DNA of 64,000 nucleotides from Talpa occidentalis (lineage: Eukaryota > Chordata > Mammalia > Eulipotyphla > Talpidae). Position numbers and translations under genes: made by a program. The stretch spans positions 63,551,361-63,615,360 of the forward strand of contig NW_023605194.1 in the NCBI RefSeq assembly GCF_014898055.3, written 5' to 3'. Shown here piece by piece: positions 36,522-47,610 of this stretch. The notes beneath the pieces were generated by a model. That model made no database searches, was not told the origin of the DNA, and was given only the letters and a program-made list of their open reading frames with translations. Each line of letters opens with the position of its first letter. Position 1 is the first letter of the stretch.

Positions 36522-37610
36522 TGCAATTGTTTATTAATTTATAATTTTTTTCCTGAAAGTTTGGTAATAATGTTTCCTATTTCATTTCCGATTTTTAGTC
36601 ATGTGAGTCTTTTTTGGGGGGGAGGCAATCAATTTATGTAAAGGTTTGGCAATTCTATTTTTTTTTATTTAAAGTAACAACCTTTTGTTTCTTTATTATC
36701 TATATTGTTCTATTATTTCATTTATATCTGCCCTATTCCTTGTTACCATTTCCCTGCTTCTGCTTGCTTTGGTTTAGTTCACTCTTCCTTTTCTACTCTT
36801 TTAATGTAGAAACTTATGTTATCAATTTGAGATCTTTCTTTTTTATTATATAAGCATTTATAGCTATAACATTTCTTCCTAATACTGCATGAGCTATACC
36901 CCACAAGTGGAACGTGGTGTTTCATTTTCATTCAATGTGAAGTATTTTCTATTTTCCCTTTTGATTTCTTTTTTTATTCATTCATTATTTAGGAGTACAT
37001 TGTTTAAGTTCCACATATTTTTGAATTTCCAGTATTCCTTCTGTTACTGATTTTTAGATTCATTCCATTGCAGTCAGAGGACATGCAGTCTACAATTTCA
37101 ATCTTTTGAGTTGTATTAAGCTTTTTTTGTAGCCTACCATTTCTCTATCCAGGATAATGTTCCATGCATATTTGATAAAAATGTGTGGTATATTCTGCTG
37201 TTGTTGGGTGGAGTGTTCTATTGATATATGTCAAGTCTGGTGTATTTATAGGCTGCTCAAGCCTTCTATTCTTTGATGATTCTTACTATTTCCATTCCTT
37301 ATTCAAACTTGGGAATTTAAGTCTTCTATTATATTTAAATTATTTCTTTCACTATCATTTCTGTCACTTTTTACTTCATGCTTTTTGTGATTCAGTTGGC
37401 ATGTTTAAAATGGACATTCTGATGGACAGACACTTTAACCACCGTAAAGTGTCCCTCCTTTTTTGCTCTAGTAACAAGTTTTGCCTTGAACAATACTGTA
37501 TTTATTGGAATAGCCACTCCAACGTGTTTATGTTACCATACGCAAGGTATATCTTTTGCCATCCTTTTACTCTCAACTTATTTGTGTATTTAAATCTAAG
37601 GTGTGTCCTT

Positions 37611-39070
37611 AACATGATAAAAGCCATACATGACAAACCCACCGCCAATATTATTATCAATGGCGAAAAGCTGAAGGCCTTTCCTTTAAGATCAGGAACA
37701 AGACAAGGATGTCCTCTCTCACCACTGCTCTTCAATATATACTGGAGGTCCTAACCAGGGCAATAAGACAAGAGAAAGACATACAAGGAATCCAGATAGG
37801 GAAATAAGAAGTAAAACTATCACTATTTGCAGATGATATGATAATATATGTAGAGAACCCTAAAAACTCCACAGAAAAACTACTCAAAGAATTGGACATG
37901 AGACCTGAAACCATAAAATATATAGAAGAAAATATAGGTAAAACACTCTAAGACATACATCGTAATAACATCTTTAAAGACTCAAAGCAAAGAAAGTCAA
38001 GGAAAAGATAAACACCTGGGATGACATCAAACTGAAAAGCTTCTGCACAGCAAGAGACATTAACCAAAACAGAGAGACACTGATTGGGAAAAAATCTTTG
38101 CACTCCATTCAACTGATAATGGACTGATAATGGACTGATCACAAAGATTTACAAAGAACTCACATCACTCAACAAAAACAAAATAAACAATCCAGTCAAG
38201 AAATGGGCAGAAGAACTTAAAAGACATTTCTCCAAAGAAGAAATGCAAATGGCCAACAGGCATATGAAAAAATGTTCAACATCCCTATAACCAGGCAAAT
38301 GCATATTAAAACCACATTGAGATGCCACCTTACACCAGTAAGAATGGCACATATCAATAAAACAAGCAATAACAAATGTCGGTGAGGATGTGGTGAAAAA
38401 GGAACTCTCCTGCATTTGCTGGTGGGGGTGCAGACTGGTCCAACCACTATGGAAAGCTGTCTTGAGGTTCCTCAGTCTACTAAAAATGGAGCTACCATAC
38501 GACCCGGCAATTCCACTACTAGGGATCTATGCAAGGGACACAGAAACATTGATTCAAAAGAACACTTGTACCCCTATGTTTATTGCAGCACTATTTACAA
38601 TAGGAAAAACCTGGAAACAACCCAAATGCCCAAAAGTAGATGACTGGATCAAGAAGATGTGGTATATGTACACAATGGAATATTATTCAGCAATCAAAAA
38701 AGATAAACTAATGCCATTTGAGCAATGCAGCAGAAGGAATTATGTTCAGTGAAATAAGCCAGAAGGAAAAAGAAAAATATCGGATAGTTTCACTTATAGG
38801 AGGAACATAGGGGAACCCAATAAGACATCAGTGTAAAAAAAATAACAGTACAAAACACAACAAAGCAAAAACAGACAATTATAAATCAGAGACATCCGGC
38901 AGGGGAGGAGGAGGGGGAGGGACCAGGGGAGGGAGGGAGGATCACAGGGGACTGAGGTGAGGGTGCACAGGTGCACTGGTGAAGGAAACTCTATGGGGAC
39001 TACACCTGAGGGGGTAGGGGGAAGCAGATATTATTTAAAAATGAACAATGATGTGAAAAAAATTAAAAAA
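37611..39070 (+). mobile_element. 5'-truncated, internally deleted younger L1
   Basis: Inserted in sense. The direct repeats taaatctaaggtgtgtc (37591-37607 and 39071-39087) bound it, and the A-rich tail ends at 39070. The 5' part encodes the reverse-transcriptase core: [20 protein letters not shown], then [14 protein letters not shown] (37608-37754). After a frameshift comes the catalytic FADD box at 37826-37837. About 60 bp later the reading jumps from the LLKELD region directly to [14 protein letters not shown], far downstream in ORF2, so most of the intervening ORF2 has been deleted. The rest runs to the ORF2 C-terminus (38390-38752, KPEQ..-type MEYYSAIKKDKLMPFEQC) and a purine-rich 3' UTR. 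Confidence 0.9.
38893..38945 (+). other. G-rich purine tract in L1 3' UTR
   Basis: A run of GGGG/GGAGG words (ggaggaggagggggagggac, then ggggagggagggagg) with at least six G-tracts of three or more. It has quadruplex-forming potential, as is common in mammalian L1 3' UTRs. Confidence 0.7.
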
Positions 39071-39117
39071 TAAATCTAAGGTGTGTCTTTTGTAAACATT
39101 TGTTGGATCATGCTTTA

Positions 39118-40824
39118 TATATATATTTTTTTCTTTAAGATGTGAAATTTATTGAACTGGTGTCAAGTCAGTGCACAATAAGCCCTGACTGTCTCTGTAC
39201 CTCATCCTTCCTAGGGAGTCCAAATGCCTTAATACATCTCAAGTTGGGGGACAAAAGGGACCAAGATGGTTGATCATCCAAAATAAAACAAAACAACAAG
39301 TATTAAGCTTGATTAAAAATATTTGGATTACATAATTTACACAAAAGCTGTGCTATTACCCTCCCCTGCATGGACTTAGGAAAGGACCGGCCCTCTTAGA
39401 AACAAGTGGGGAGGCATCAAGGACATGACTTGGAATGACTATTTTAAAAAACAATATACAATCAAGTCATCATCCAATTTGAAGATTTTGGGAGATGCCC
39501 ACTCCAAACTACTGTTGTCACCTTCACTGTTCCAGTTTTTAAATCCTGAGTTAAGTGCCAAAAAAAAACAAAGCAAAAAACCAAAAACAAATAAAACCAT
39601 GACAATTCCATCTCTTGTTTTTTGCCTTTTGGTTTTTGCAAGAAGGGGTGTAATGCAATTAGTAACAGTTCAACTGGAAATACTTGGTGGACTGGACTTA
39701 TCTTACTCCTGCTTGCTAATATATATCTGCTGGAAGGAGGGCAGTGAGGCCAGAATGGAGCCACAACATTTGCAGGAATATTTGCACTCAGTGGGCACGA
39801 TGATCTTGATCTTGATCCTGCTGGGATCTAGGACAGTGATCTCCTTCTCCATCCTATTGGCAATGCTGGGGTCAATGGTGGTCCCACCAGACAGCACTGT
39901 GTTGACATAGAGGTCCTTATGAATATCGACACCACAATTCATGATGGAGTTGAAGGTAGTTTCATGGATCCACAGGATTCCATGCCCAGGAAGAAGGTTG
40001 GAAGAGAGTCTGGAAGCAGCAGAGCTGCTCATTGCTGATGGTGATGACCATGACCTGACCATCTGAAGCTCACAGTTCTTCTCCAGGGAGGAGCTAGGGG
40101 CCACAGTGGCCATCTCTAACTCAAAGTCCAGTGCAGCCTAGCAGAGTTTCTTCTCTATGTCACCTACCATTTCCTTTTCAGCTGTGGTGGTAGAGCTATA
40201 GCCATACTTGGTAAGGACCTTCATATCAGTCCCAGGCTAGCCAGACTCAGACACAGGATGGAGTTGGGGAGGGTATATCCTTCAAAAATGGGCACAGTGT
40301 GGGTGACCCCATTGCTGGAAGCCATTCTGATGCCAGTGGTTCCGCCAGAGGCATACAGCAGAACCGGTCCAAATGGCCACACGAAGGTCTTGGACATCAT
40401 CTGGGTCATCTCATTGTTGACTTTAAGGTTCAGGGGACCCTTAGTCATCAGCTAAGGGGCCACACACAGCTCATAGAAGGTGTCGTGCCACATCGTCCCC
40501 ATCATCCCAACTAGTGACGATTCTATGCTAGATGGGATGCTTCTGACTCAGAATGACCCTCTTGCTCTGGGCCTCATTGCCCATGTAGGAGTCCTTACAG
40601 CCCATGACCACCACACTCTGCTGTCAGGGCTGCCCCACAGGCATCCTCAGGGAAGACAGTGTGAGGGATGGTCGCCAGCTTTGCTGGCCTTGCATGTGCT
40701 GGAACCACTGTTGACTGGGAACGCAGTGATATTATCATCCATAGTGAGCTGGTGGCAGTGTAGTGTAGCTGAGCAGCAAGGGCCAGGGGACAGTGCCTGC
40801 AGGGTATAGGCAGTCTCAGCCAGT
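39118..40824 (-). pseudogene. Processed pseudogene of beta-actin
   Basis: The parent encodes the cytoskeletal protein beta-actin (ACTB, 375 residues). On the minus strand the copy starts with a short 5' leader (CCAGCTCACTATGG, compare the actin start context), has its ATG at 40742-40740 and reads MDDNITAFPVNSGSSTCKA. Other actin blocks follow in shifting frames: [19 protein letters not shown] (within 40448-40221) and [24 protein letters not shown] (40113-39703). Codon 362 (Tyr) is a stop. The 3' UTR (39137-39665) is long and matches ACTB's, not ACTG1's: the 'aggatttaaaaactggaac' area and the final 'ttcaataaattt' signal. There are no introns, an A-tail (T-run near 39127-39133) and a short direct repeat (tcatgcttta 39108-39117, tgatgcttta 40825-40834). 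It is dead: many frameshifts and substitutions. Confidence 0.95.
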
Positions 40825-41110
40825 TGATGCTTTAAAAAAAAAATCTGTTCTGCCAATCTCTGACTTTTGATTAAAGTCTTTAACCTATTTACAGTCAACA
40901 TAATTCCTAATAGGGTTGGAGTTATAGCTGTTATTTTGCTATTGATTTTCTTTTTTGTTCCTCTACTCCATTATTGCCTTCTTTTGTATTATATTTTCTG
41001 GTATACTGTTTTAGTGTCCTTGTTGTTTCCTTTACTATATTTTTTGAGTTATTTTCTTAGTGGGCTCTTGGGATTTCATAATGATCAACTAATGATCAGG
41101 AAGATATTTC

Positions 41111-42617
41111 CTTAAATGCCTTGGACCAATTAAATCCTCTGGCCTGTGCTGAGGGATTCTGTGAAAGCATGTCTTCAGTGCTCAGGCATGCAGTTTACAT
41201 GTCTGCCTTAACTTATACTGCTTACTGGCAGAGAAACTCAAGTTAAGCAAGAAGTGAGAGATTCGGTTATTTTCAGGTCTTTTCTGAGCATGCACACAGT
41301 CCAGCACTTGCACAGACTTTTTCGATCCCTAGGAATATGACAGAACTTTATTTTTTTTATGTCAAACTTTAAAAAGCCCCCTATACAGATCTCATTTCCC
41401 AGTTTTTCTTTTTAAGTTTTTTGTTTAGCCTCTTGTTAGCCCTAACAACTACGACTTCAGACAGTGACAGGATGGAACAGCTGTTGCTCATTGTTGTCAA
41501 CAACACCTGGGCATAGAGCTGTTCACACACTGGGAGCTCTGATTAAGAAAATAAATCATTCAGAAGTTGGAGGATCCCAGCATTATGCAGAATATGCATT
41601 CCAAAAGAATCTAACTGCATTACAAATGTATAACATTATTTCATTGAAGAGGGTGGGGAGAAAAGGTATTGATCTAAGTAACTTTAGAAAGGAGAGGAGT
41701 TTATAAGAATAAAGACAAAAAAAGATTATTATATATATTATATTATAGTCTAACTGATAAAATTGGTCCCCATGGATTTATGGATTATCAGTCCTGAAAC
41801 CACTCTACACGTAGGTAGAATTGAACAATTAAATAAATGCATGGGTGATGGTGTAAAACAGGTTTCTTGCTGTTGAAGCGGAAGCTATAATGTATTTTGT
41901 GTCAGTCTCAGCCTATCAAGAACCAGGGTTGTGACTGGAACACCCCTCACATTTCTTATTTTGACTGCAAAATGCTCTTCAGCAAACCCTTCAGGAAAAA
42001 AACTTTGGAGAAAAAAAAGTTTAGCATCTACAAGACCTGGAAATCACACGGCACAGCTGGGACCACATAGTGAAGATATGGATAGAGAAAAAGAGATGGA
42101 TGATCTGGAATTCTGCTTTTATTGGGGTTGAGGTTGGGGGCCTGGAGTTTTTCAGACTCACTCTTTATTGGTGAATTTAAAACTGTAGAAGGGAATTTAA
42201 AGTGTGGGAAGAGAAAAAAACAAGTGATCAGTTATTGATATCAACCAAGATCTCTAAAACAAGGTACTTCAGTTAGCAGAGGAAGCCTTCCTCTTTACCT
42301 ATATAGTTCCCTGACAGGCATGTGTTTATTTGAGATAACCATCTTTGAAGTGAAAGCTTCAAAATCAAAGCTGAAGTCAGACACAGGCATTACAAAAAGA
42401 GAAAATCCAACTGTCAGAGCTTATACTTCAGGATGTTACAGATAAACAAGGGAGGGTAAAATGATCTGTATTGTAATAGATTAGAGTTGGAGACATCACT
42501 ATGAACTGAAATTTAGCTTAATACAGATGTAGTATAGATTGAGCTATTCTATATCCATTTCTTATATGTAGACTGGTGTTTGACCTAATATGTGTGTATA
42601 TGTGCACATAAACACAC
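41111..42617. other. No gene seen; probable old repeat debris
   Basis: AT-rich. The stretch 41460-41720 ('gggcatagagctgttcacac', 'gatctaagtaactttagaaa') has the feel of an old LTR or internal retroelement piece, but I cannot name it. No coding frame of note. Confidence 0.4.
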
Positions 42618-42965
42618 ATTTTAGTCTGCTCAGGCTGCTGTAACATGTCACTACAGACTGGGTAACTTACAAAAAACAAACATTAATTGCTTACAATTGT
42701 GTAGGCTAGAAGTCCAAGAGGAAGGTCCAGGCAAACCTGGTGTCTGGTGAGAGCCCATCTCATAAACAGCAGTCTCCTCGCTGAAACCTCACACGGTGCA
42801 TAGGGACAAGACAGTGCTCTGATAGCTCCTTTACAGAGGTACTGATTCCATTCACAAGTGCTGCACCCTCATGAATTTGACTTAATCACCCCCCAAGGCA
42901 CAGCTTCCAAATATCATCACGTTGGGGGGATAATATTTTTTAGTTTATGAAATTTGGAGAGCCAC
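42618..42965 (-). mobile_element. MLT1-type LTR (MaLR), antisense
   Basis: 'tgctgtaacatgtcactaca' with 'gactgggtaacttac' at 42640-42671 is the MLT1/MaLR 3' end read backwards ('...gtaagccacccagtctgtgg...'). 'tcatcacgttggggggataa' at 42915-42934 corresponds to its 5' part ('...ccccaatgtgac'). It is a solitary LTR. Confidence 0.75.
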
Positions 42966-43554
42966 AATGATGTGCATGTGTTTATACATGGATTACTTGC
43001 ACTTACTGTACATTTTGCTTTGTCAATTAAGAGAGCCTAGAAGCAACAACACCCCAACAATGAACACACCTAGCTCCCTAGAATTGGTTACTAAAGCAAT
43101 TATCTGATAGAAGGAACCAGAGTTCTTTGAAGAATAGCTGAATCTAGGGTGAGATATAAAGTATACAGAATGAACCTGGAGAATCTTCTAGTGCCAGAAA
43201 GGAAGACAGTGGCTTAAAGAATCCACAATGATGGGTCTGTGTGAAAGGGATACAAGAGTGAGTTGAGAGAACTCTCAGTGACCAAAGCTGGATCAATTTG
43301 AGCAACAAAATAAAGTTGTATTGGGTTATAACCCAATGTATAAAATTAATATGTATAAGTTCATATTAATATAAATATATTACTGAATAACTAACTAAAT
43401 AAATAAGGATAGTGTATTACAGGGCAATCCCTGCGACCTGAATTGTGAGTCCTCACTTGCGCACTTAAGAACTAGCGCCCACACCCAAAAGCAGACACAC
43501 AGAGGAAGATTTTTTAAAAAGTTTTACTTATAAGGGGAATGTGAAGGGGGGTGG
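42966..43554. other. No gene seen; possible old L1 debris
   Basis: AT-rich, with words such as 'gggttataacccaatgtata' near 43324 that recall old L1 3' regions. I cannot assign it firmly. Confidence 0.35.
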
Positions 43555-43622
43555 GAGAGAGAGAGAGGGAGAGAGAGAGAGAGAGAGAGAGAGGGAGGAG
43601 GGAGAGGGAGAGTAGGAGGAGA
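43555..43622. repeat. (GA)n microsatellite
   Basis: A GA/GGA purine tract of about 68 bp with few interruptions. Confidence 0.95.
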
Positions 43623-45206
43623 GAAAGATTAATTGACCTATACTTCCTACCAGCAATACCCTCTGAGTTGAGACACCGGGATGCAAGTTAAAGGCAGAAA
43701 AGCAAGAACACTAGAGCACACATGTGTTCTGTCTAAGCCAAGCATGGAGGCCTAACTTGCCTCCAGATCCAGTGGAACTACTCTCCATCAGAGGGTAGAG
43801 TTTATTCAGGATGTCATTCATGGATGTCTTTACAGACTCCACCCCGTCCCCATGATTACAAGATTTCAGGAACCAAGCATTACAACTTCCTGAGGAACCT
43901 ATCTTCCCGACCAGGAGTGCTGGTACTTGATGTTGCTCAGACGTGACCTGTCTGGTTCACTTTCCCTTGCGGATGCATCCCAGCCCTCTCCTCCATCAAG
44001 GTCTGTCTCCTGTCTGGCGGTCCCCTCCCTAGTGTGTCTGCCCCATGGAACCCACCCTGGCACAGCCTCATGTGGCCTCTGCAGTGTGCCCTCTCATGCC
44101 AGGACCCCGCCACACATCTCCCTGAAGCTCTCTTCTTCCTCGCCCAGTGTTCCAGCATTGATATTATCCACGTATTGGTTTGCCCCAGGCCAGATGCTGT
44201 CCCTGCCAGCAAGGCAGGACCCAGAGCAGCAGACCTGGGGGCGGGGGAGGAAGTTGAGGCCACCAGAGGAAGTTGCTGCCAAATGGTAAGCAGGTCTGCT
44301 CCTTCTTCATGTATTTATAATAGCCCTCCCTTGTTCTTTGTCAAGCTATGTTCTCTGTTTATCAATAAAATCAATGACACAAGTACCACATCAGGGACTG
44401 ATTTGAAATTTCTGCTAGGAAATTTCTAAAGGCCTCCCTCTTCAAAGAGCTCTCTCTAAAAGAAGCAAAATCTCTCTTTACGCAGGGGTCTTTGGGACAC
44501 AAACGGCCGTGGATCTACAACCTGGCCCCTGTTTCTTTTTTGCATCCTGTAAGTAGTTTGGGCAGGGGTACTTGGCTGAGGAGATCACACCATGGGTATC
44601 CTTACTCAGAGTGACTGTTGGGTGCAGGGTAAATGTCAGTGACCTGGGAGACAAGGGCTGGCTCTAGGGTCCAGGCTCTGCTGCTGCCCTCACCCCCCTA
44701 CTCCCACCTCAGCCTGGAGTTTTCATGATGCACCAGGCAGCCAGACCAGCCCGAGGAGGGGTGGACACAGAACACCACTATAAACGGAGCCCTAAGGAGC
44801 TCCTGAAGAGAGGGTCTTCGGCCATTGTGGGGGCAGAGAGGGCCAGGTGCTCAGGGGATAGGCCCCATGGAACTCCTATACCAAACAGGAGTGTTGGAGG
44901 TGGGGGGTGGGTCCTGGGCCCTCCTTATCTCAAGGTCTTGCCTTCCTTGGGGCCATGGCAAGTCCCCCATGTCTCTTGGAAACACCAGCTCCAGTCTGGG
45001 TCACCAAGTGGCACAGGCATGAGGTGAGCACAGTGGTAACAGGAGTCAGTGGGGAGGAGAATTGGGATCTAAGGGCTCTTGGTGGCTGATGCCCTCCATA
45101 CCTCTGAGATGAGCCTGGCTTGAATTGGACCTGTCTGAGGAGTCTTGGATTACATGCTGAGTGATCATGGCACACAGTTGGAAAGAAGACATACTGTGAT
45201 GACTGT
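43623..45206. other. No gene seen
   Basis: GC content rises again from about 43900. Frames such as 43927-44289 plus and 44034-44429 plus overlap each other and minus frames, with no recognisable protein. Confidence 0.45.
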
Positions 45207-45588
45207 TAGGAATTAAACTGTGTTCCTCCAAAATTATATGTTGAAGCTCCGTCCCCTAATGTGACTATTTGGAGACAGGGCCTAAAGGGAGGAAGGTAAT
45301 TAAGATTCAATAAGGTCATAAAAGGGCCCTGATTGCACTAGTGTTCTTATAAGAAGAGAAACACTAGAACTCTGTCCCTCTCTCCCTCTCTCCATGTGCA
45401 TAGAGGAAAGACCCAATGAGGACATAGGAGAAGGTTACTCCTGCAAGTCAAGAATTGAGTCCTGACCAAAACCCAACACTGCTGGCCCCCTGATCTTGGC
45501 CTTTGAGTCTCCATAACTGTGAGAAATAAAAATGTTGTTTAACCACCCAACCAGTGATATTTTTGTGTCAGCCTTAGCTGACTAGTAC
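45207..45588 (+). mobile_element. MLT1-type LTR (MaLR), sense
   Basis: Almost complete in order: 'tgttaggaattaaactgtgt', 'ccaaaattatatgttgaagc', 'aatgtgactatttggagaca', 'gggcctaaagggaggaaggt', 'ataagaagagaaacactaga', 'gagaaataaaaatgttgttt' and 'agctgactagtaca'. It lacks internal sequence, so it is a solo LTR. Confidence 0.85.
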
Positions 45589-46274
45589 ATTGGTCCCAGT
45601 AGGGATATTCTAGATAGTAAGGACCATAAGGCTGTGTCAACAGGAGGCACCAATTGCATAGGGTCATTAGTTGTGACAAACGTCCCCCTGGAAATGGGAA
45701 TGATCCATTGAATGGTCTTGTGAGATCCCTCCCCTGGAGGAACCCTCTGAAGCCAGGGGAAATCTGGAGCCATGGTCAAGTATCATGGGACAGGGCCATC
45801 CTTGGTGGTGCCTGAGATCATTGATGATGACAAGAATGGAGTTGGTGGAGAAATGCAAAGTGACCAACCACCTCCCTGAAAGTTAACTCTTGGGCCAATG
45901 GTATGGGACAGACATGTGGGATTGTTCCTGGCTGGGGATATGTGAAACGATTTTCATGAGTCCTGGTCCAAGATGTGACTTGTGGCACAGACAGTTCCTG
46001 AACTTCCATAGATAGGACTTACCTTCCTGGGCTCCCAGAGGTGCTGGGCATATAGGGGAAGCTGCAGAGATATTAAAGTTTCAAGTTCAGGGGCTCAGAG
46101 ATTGTGCCCTGTGTCCCCTGGTGCTCCCACTTCCTGGAGACTCATCTTCTGGACAGATATAGGTGTTCTGGACCAAGGACTTGTTGGGATGCTACCATGG
46201 GTGCTGGGATCTTCAATCTGAGGGCTAAACCTCTAATCCATGGTCAACACAAGTTTGACTGTTTTGTGGAGGTC
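45589..46274. other. No gene seen
   Basis: Mixed sequence with short opposing frames only. Confidence 0.45.
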
Positions 46275-46470
46275 ATCTGTCTACTCGCTAATAGTTACCC
46301 CATATCAGCTATGTGCCAACTACTCTGCTGAACATTTAAACCTTATGAAGTGAGTACTCTCAATCTCCCTATCCCACAGGGAGGAAACTGAGGTTCATGC
46401 AAAATGAGTAGCTTGGTCCAGACCACAGCTGGTTGAGCAGAGTCTGAGTCAGATTGACACCACAACCTGT
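46275..46470 (-). mobile_element. MIR SINE, antisense
   Basis: 'ttatgaagtgagtactctca' near 46344 and 'cccacagggaggaaactgag' at 46373-46392 are the MIR tail and core read backwards; 'agctggttgagcagagtctg' near 46428-46447 is the head side. Confidence 0.8.
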
Positions 46471-46654
46471 TGAGTTTCACAGCTCAGGCTGCCTCTCTTC
46501 ACAGAGGCACAGACCTTGGGTTTGGATCCCTCAGCCCAGGACTTCTGACATCATCGCCCCTGGGAGTGCTAACGCAGGCGGCAGCATGGTCCTACTCTAT
46601 AGAATGGATGGATTCTTCCTGACTGCAGGGGTCCTAGGGCCACTTCCCACCCTT

Positions 46655-46718
46655 GGGCTCTATATTAGTCAAGGTTTTCCACAGAAACAGGAACAATGTC
46701 TCTCTACCTATACTATAG

Positions 46719-46797
<79 letters not shown>

Positions 46798-47240
46798 GAT
46801 CTATCTATCGATCTATCAATCTATCCAGCTGTCTGTCTTTATTATAAGGATCTGATTTATATGATTATGGAGGCTGACAAGTCCCAAGATCTGCATTTGA
46901 TGAGATGAAGACCCACGAGAGCTAATGGTAAGTTCTAGTTCAAAGGCCAGTGGGCTCAAGACCCAATATTTCAATTTGTGTCCAAAGGCCAGGAAGGACC
47001 AATGTCCCAGTTCAGTCCAGTCAGACAGGAGAAGCTCCCCTTTGCTCTCAGGAGCCTTTTGTTTCTTCAGGCCTTCAACAGGCTAGAGGGGACCCACCCA
47101 CATTTAGGAGGGCAATCTGCTTTGCTCAGTTTACCAACTGAATACTAATACCATGCAGAAACACTCCCCTATAAATAAGCAGAATAACATTTGACCAACA
47201 ATTTGGCAACCTCACCGGCCTAGTCACATTTCCAATTAAC
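46655..47240 (-). mobile_element. LTR (MaLR/ERVL-type), antisense, split by a tetranucleotide array
   Basis: It starts 'tatattagtcaaggttttcc' (46662-46681) and 'acagaaacaggaacaatgtc', the reverse of the 24685-24868 LTR end. It continues with 'tttatatgattatggaggct' near 46855 and 'gcaatctgctttgctcagtt' near 47112. The polyadenylation-side AT run has expanded into the (TATC)n array at 46719-46826. Confidence 0.7.
46719..46826. repeat. (TATC)n microsatellite, about 26 units
   Basis: Nearly perfect CTAT repeats, with a few CGAT/CAAT interruptions at the right-hand end (46797-46820). The repetitive YLSI peptides readable in it are artefacts. Confidence 0.98.
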
Positions 47241-47469
47241 TGTGAGACTCCAGCTTGGCCCCAAGCATGCTCTAGCTTTACTCATGCATCCTGCTCTGGG
47301 ACAAGTTTTGACTGTGTGGTCTGGATGTGGATGAGGCCGCTTAGCGTGTGCCCTGGTCAACCCTCTCACTCTCTGATCCCTGTTCCTCCTCTCTATACAG
47401 TGTCCTGCACAGAGCCAGTGACCCCTATCACATGCTCTGATGGGGGCACCCATAATGGCAGTAACACTC

Positions 47470-47610
47470 AGATACCATCCATGTTCTGCTGTACCCTCTA
47501 TCCAGTTGACAGACTAGGGGACTGGGGTTCAGAGAGGGCCCCACAGTCAGTGAGAGGCACACTGGGATATGCACCCAAGTAATCTGGCCCCCACTGCACC
47601 CTCTTCCTTG
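47470..47610 (-). mobile_element. MIR SINE, antisense
   Basis: 'agttgacagactaggggact' and 'ggggttcagagagggcccca' at 47503-47542, followed by 'cagtcagtgagaggca', are the MIR core read backwards. Confidence 0.65.

Larger units (their letters stand above)
33238..41110 (-). mobile_element. Second long old L1 (L1M), antisense, multiply interrupted
   Basis: It begins in the L1ME-type 3' UTR: 'ttggggtatgattcacttac' at 33263-33282, and 'actctctgtctccataaact' with 'tgcctattctggacatttca' at 33458-33497. It continues through degraded ORF2 to about 41110. Host sequence resumes after each insert: DNA transposon 33572-33765, L1 tail 34314-34445, SINE 36215-36521, L1 37611-39070 and actin pseudogene 39118-40824. 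For instance, host 'ttggatcatgctt' before the actin copy joins 'ttctgccaatctctgacttt' after it, the normal antisense L1 order. Confidence 0.8.

Noticed and set aside
39703..40901. Actin-like frames as a possible functional actin gene
   Set aside because: Intronless, with tail and target repeats, several frameshifts and an early stop at codon 362: a processed pseudogene.
46454..46855. Frame with repeated YLSI peptide
   Set aside because: Pure translation of the (TATC)n microsatellite.
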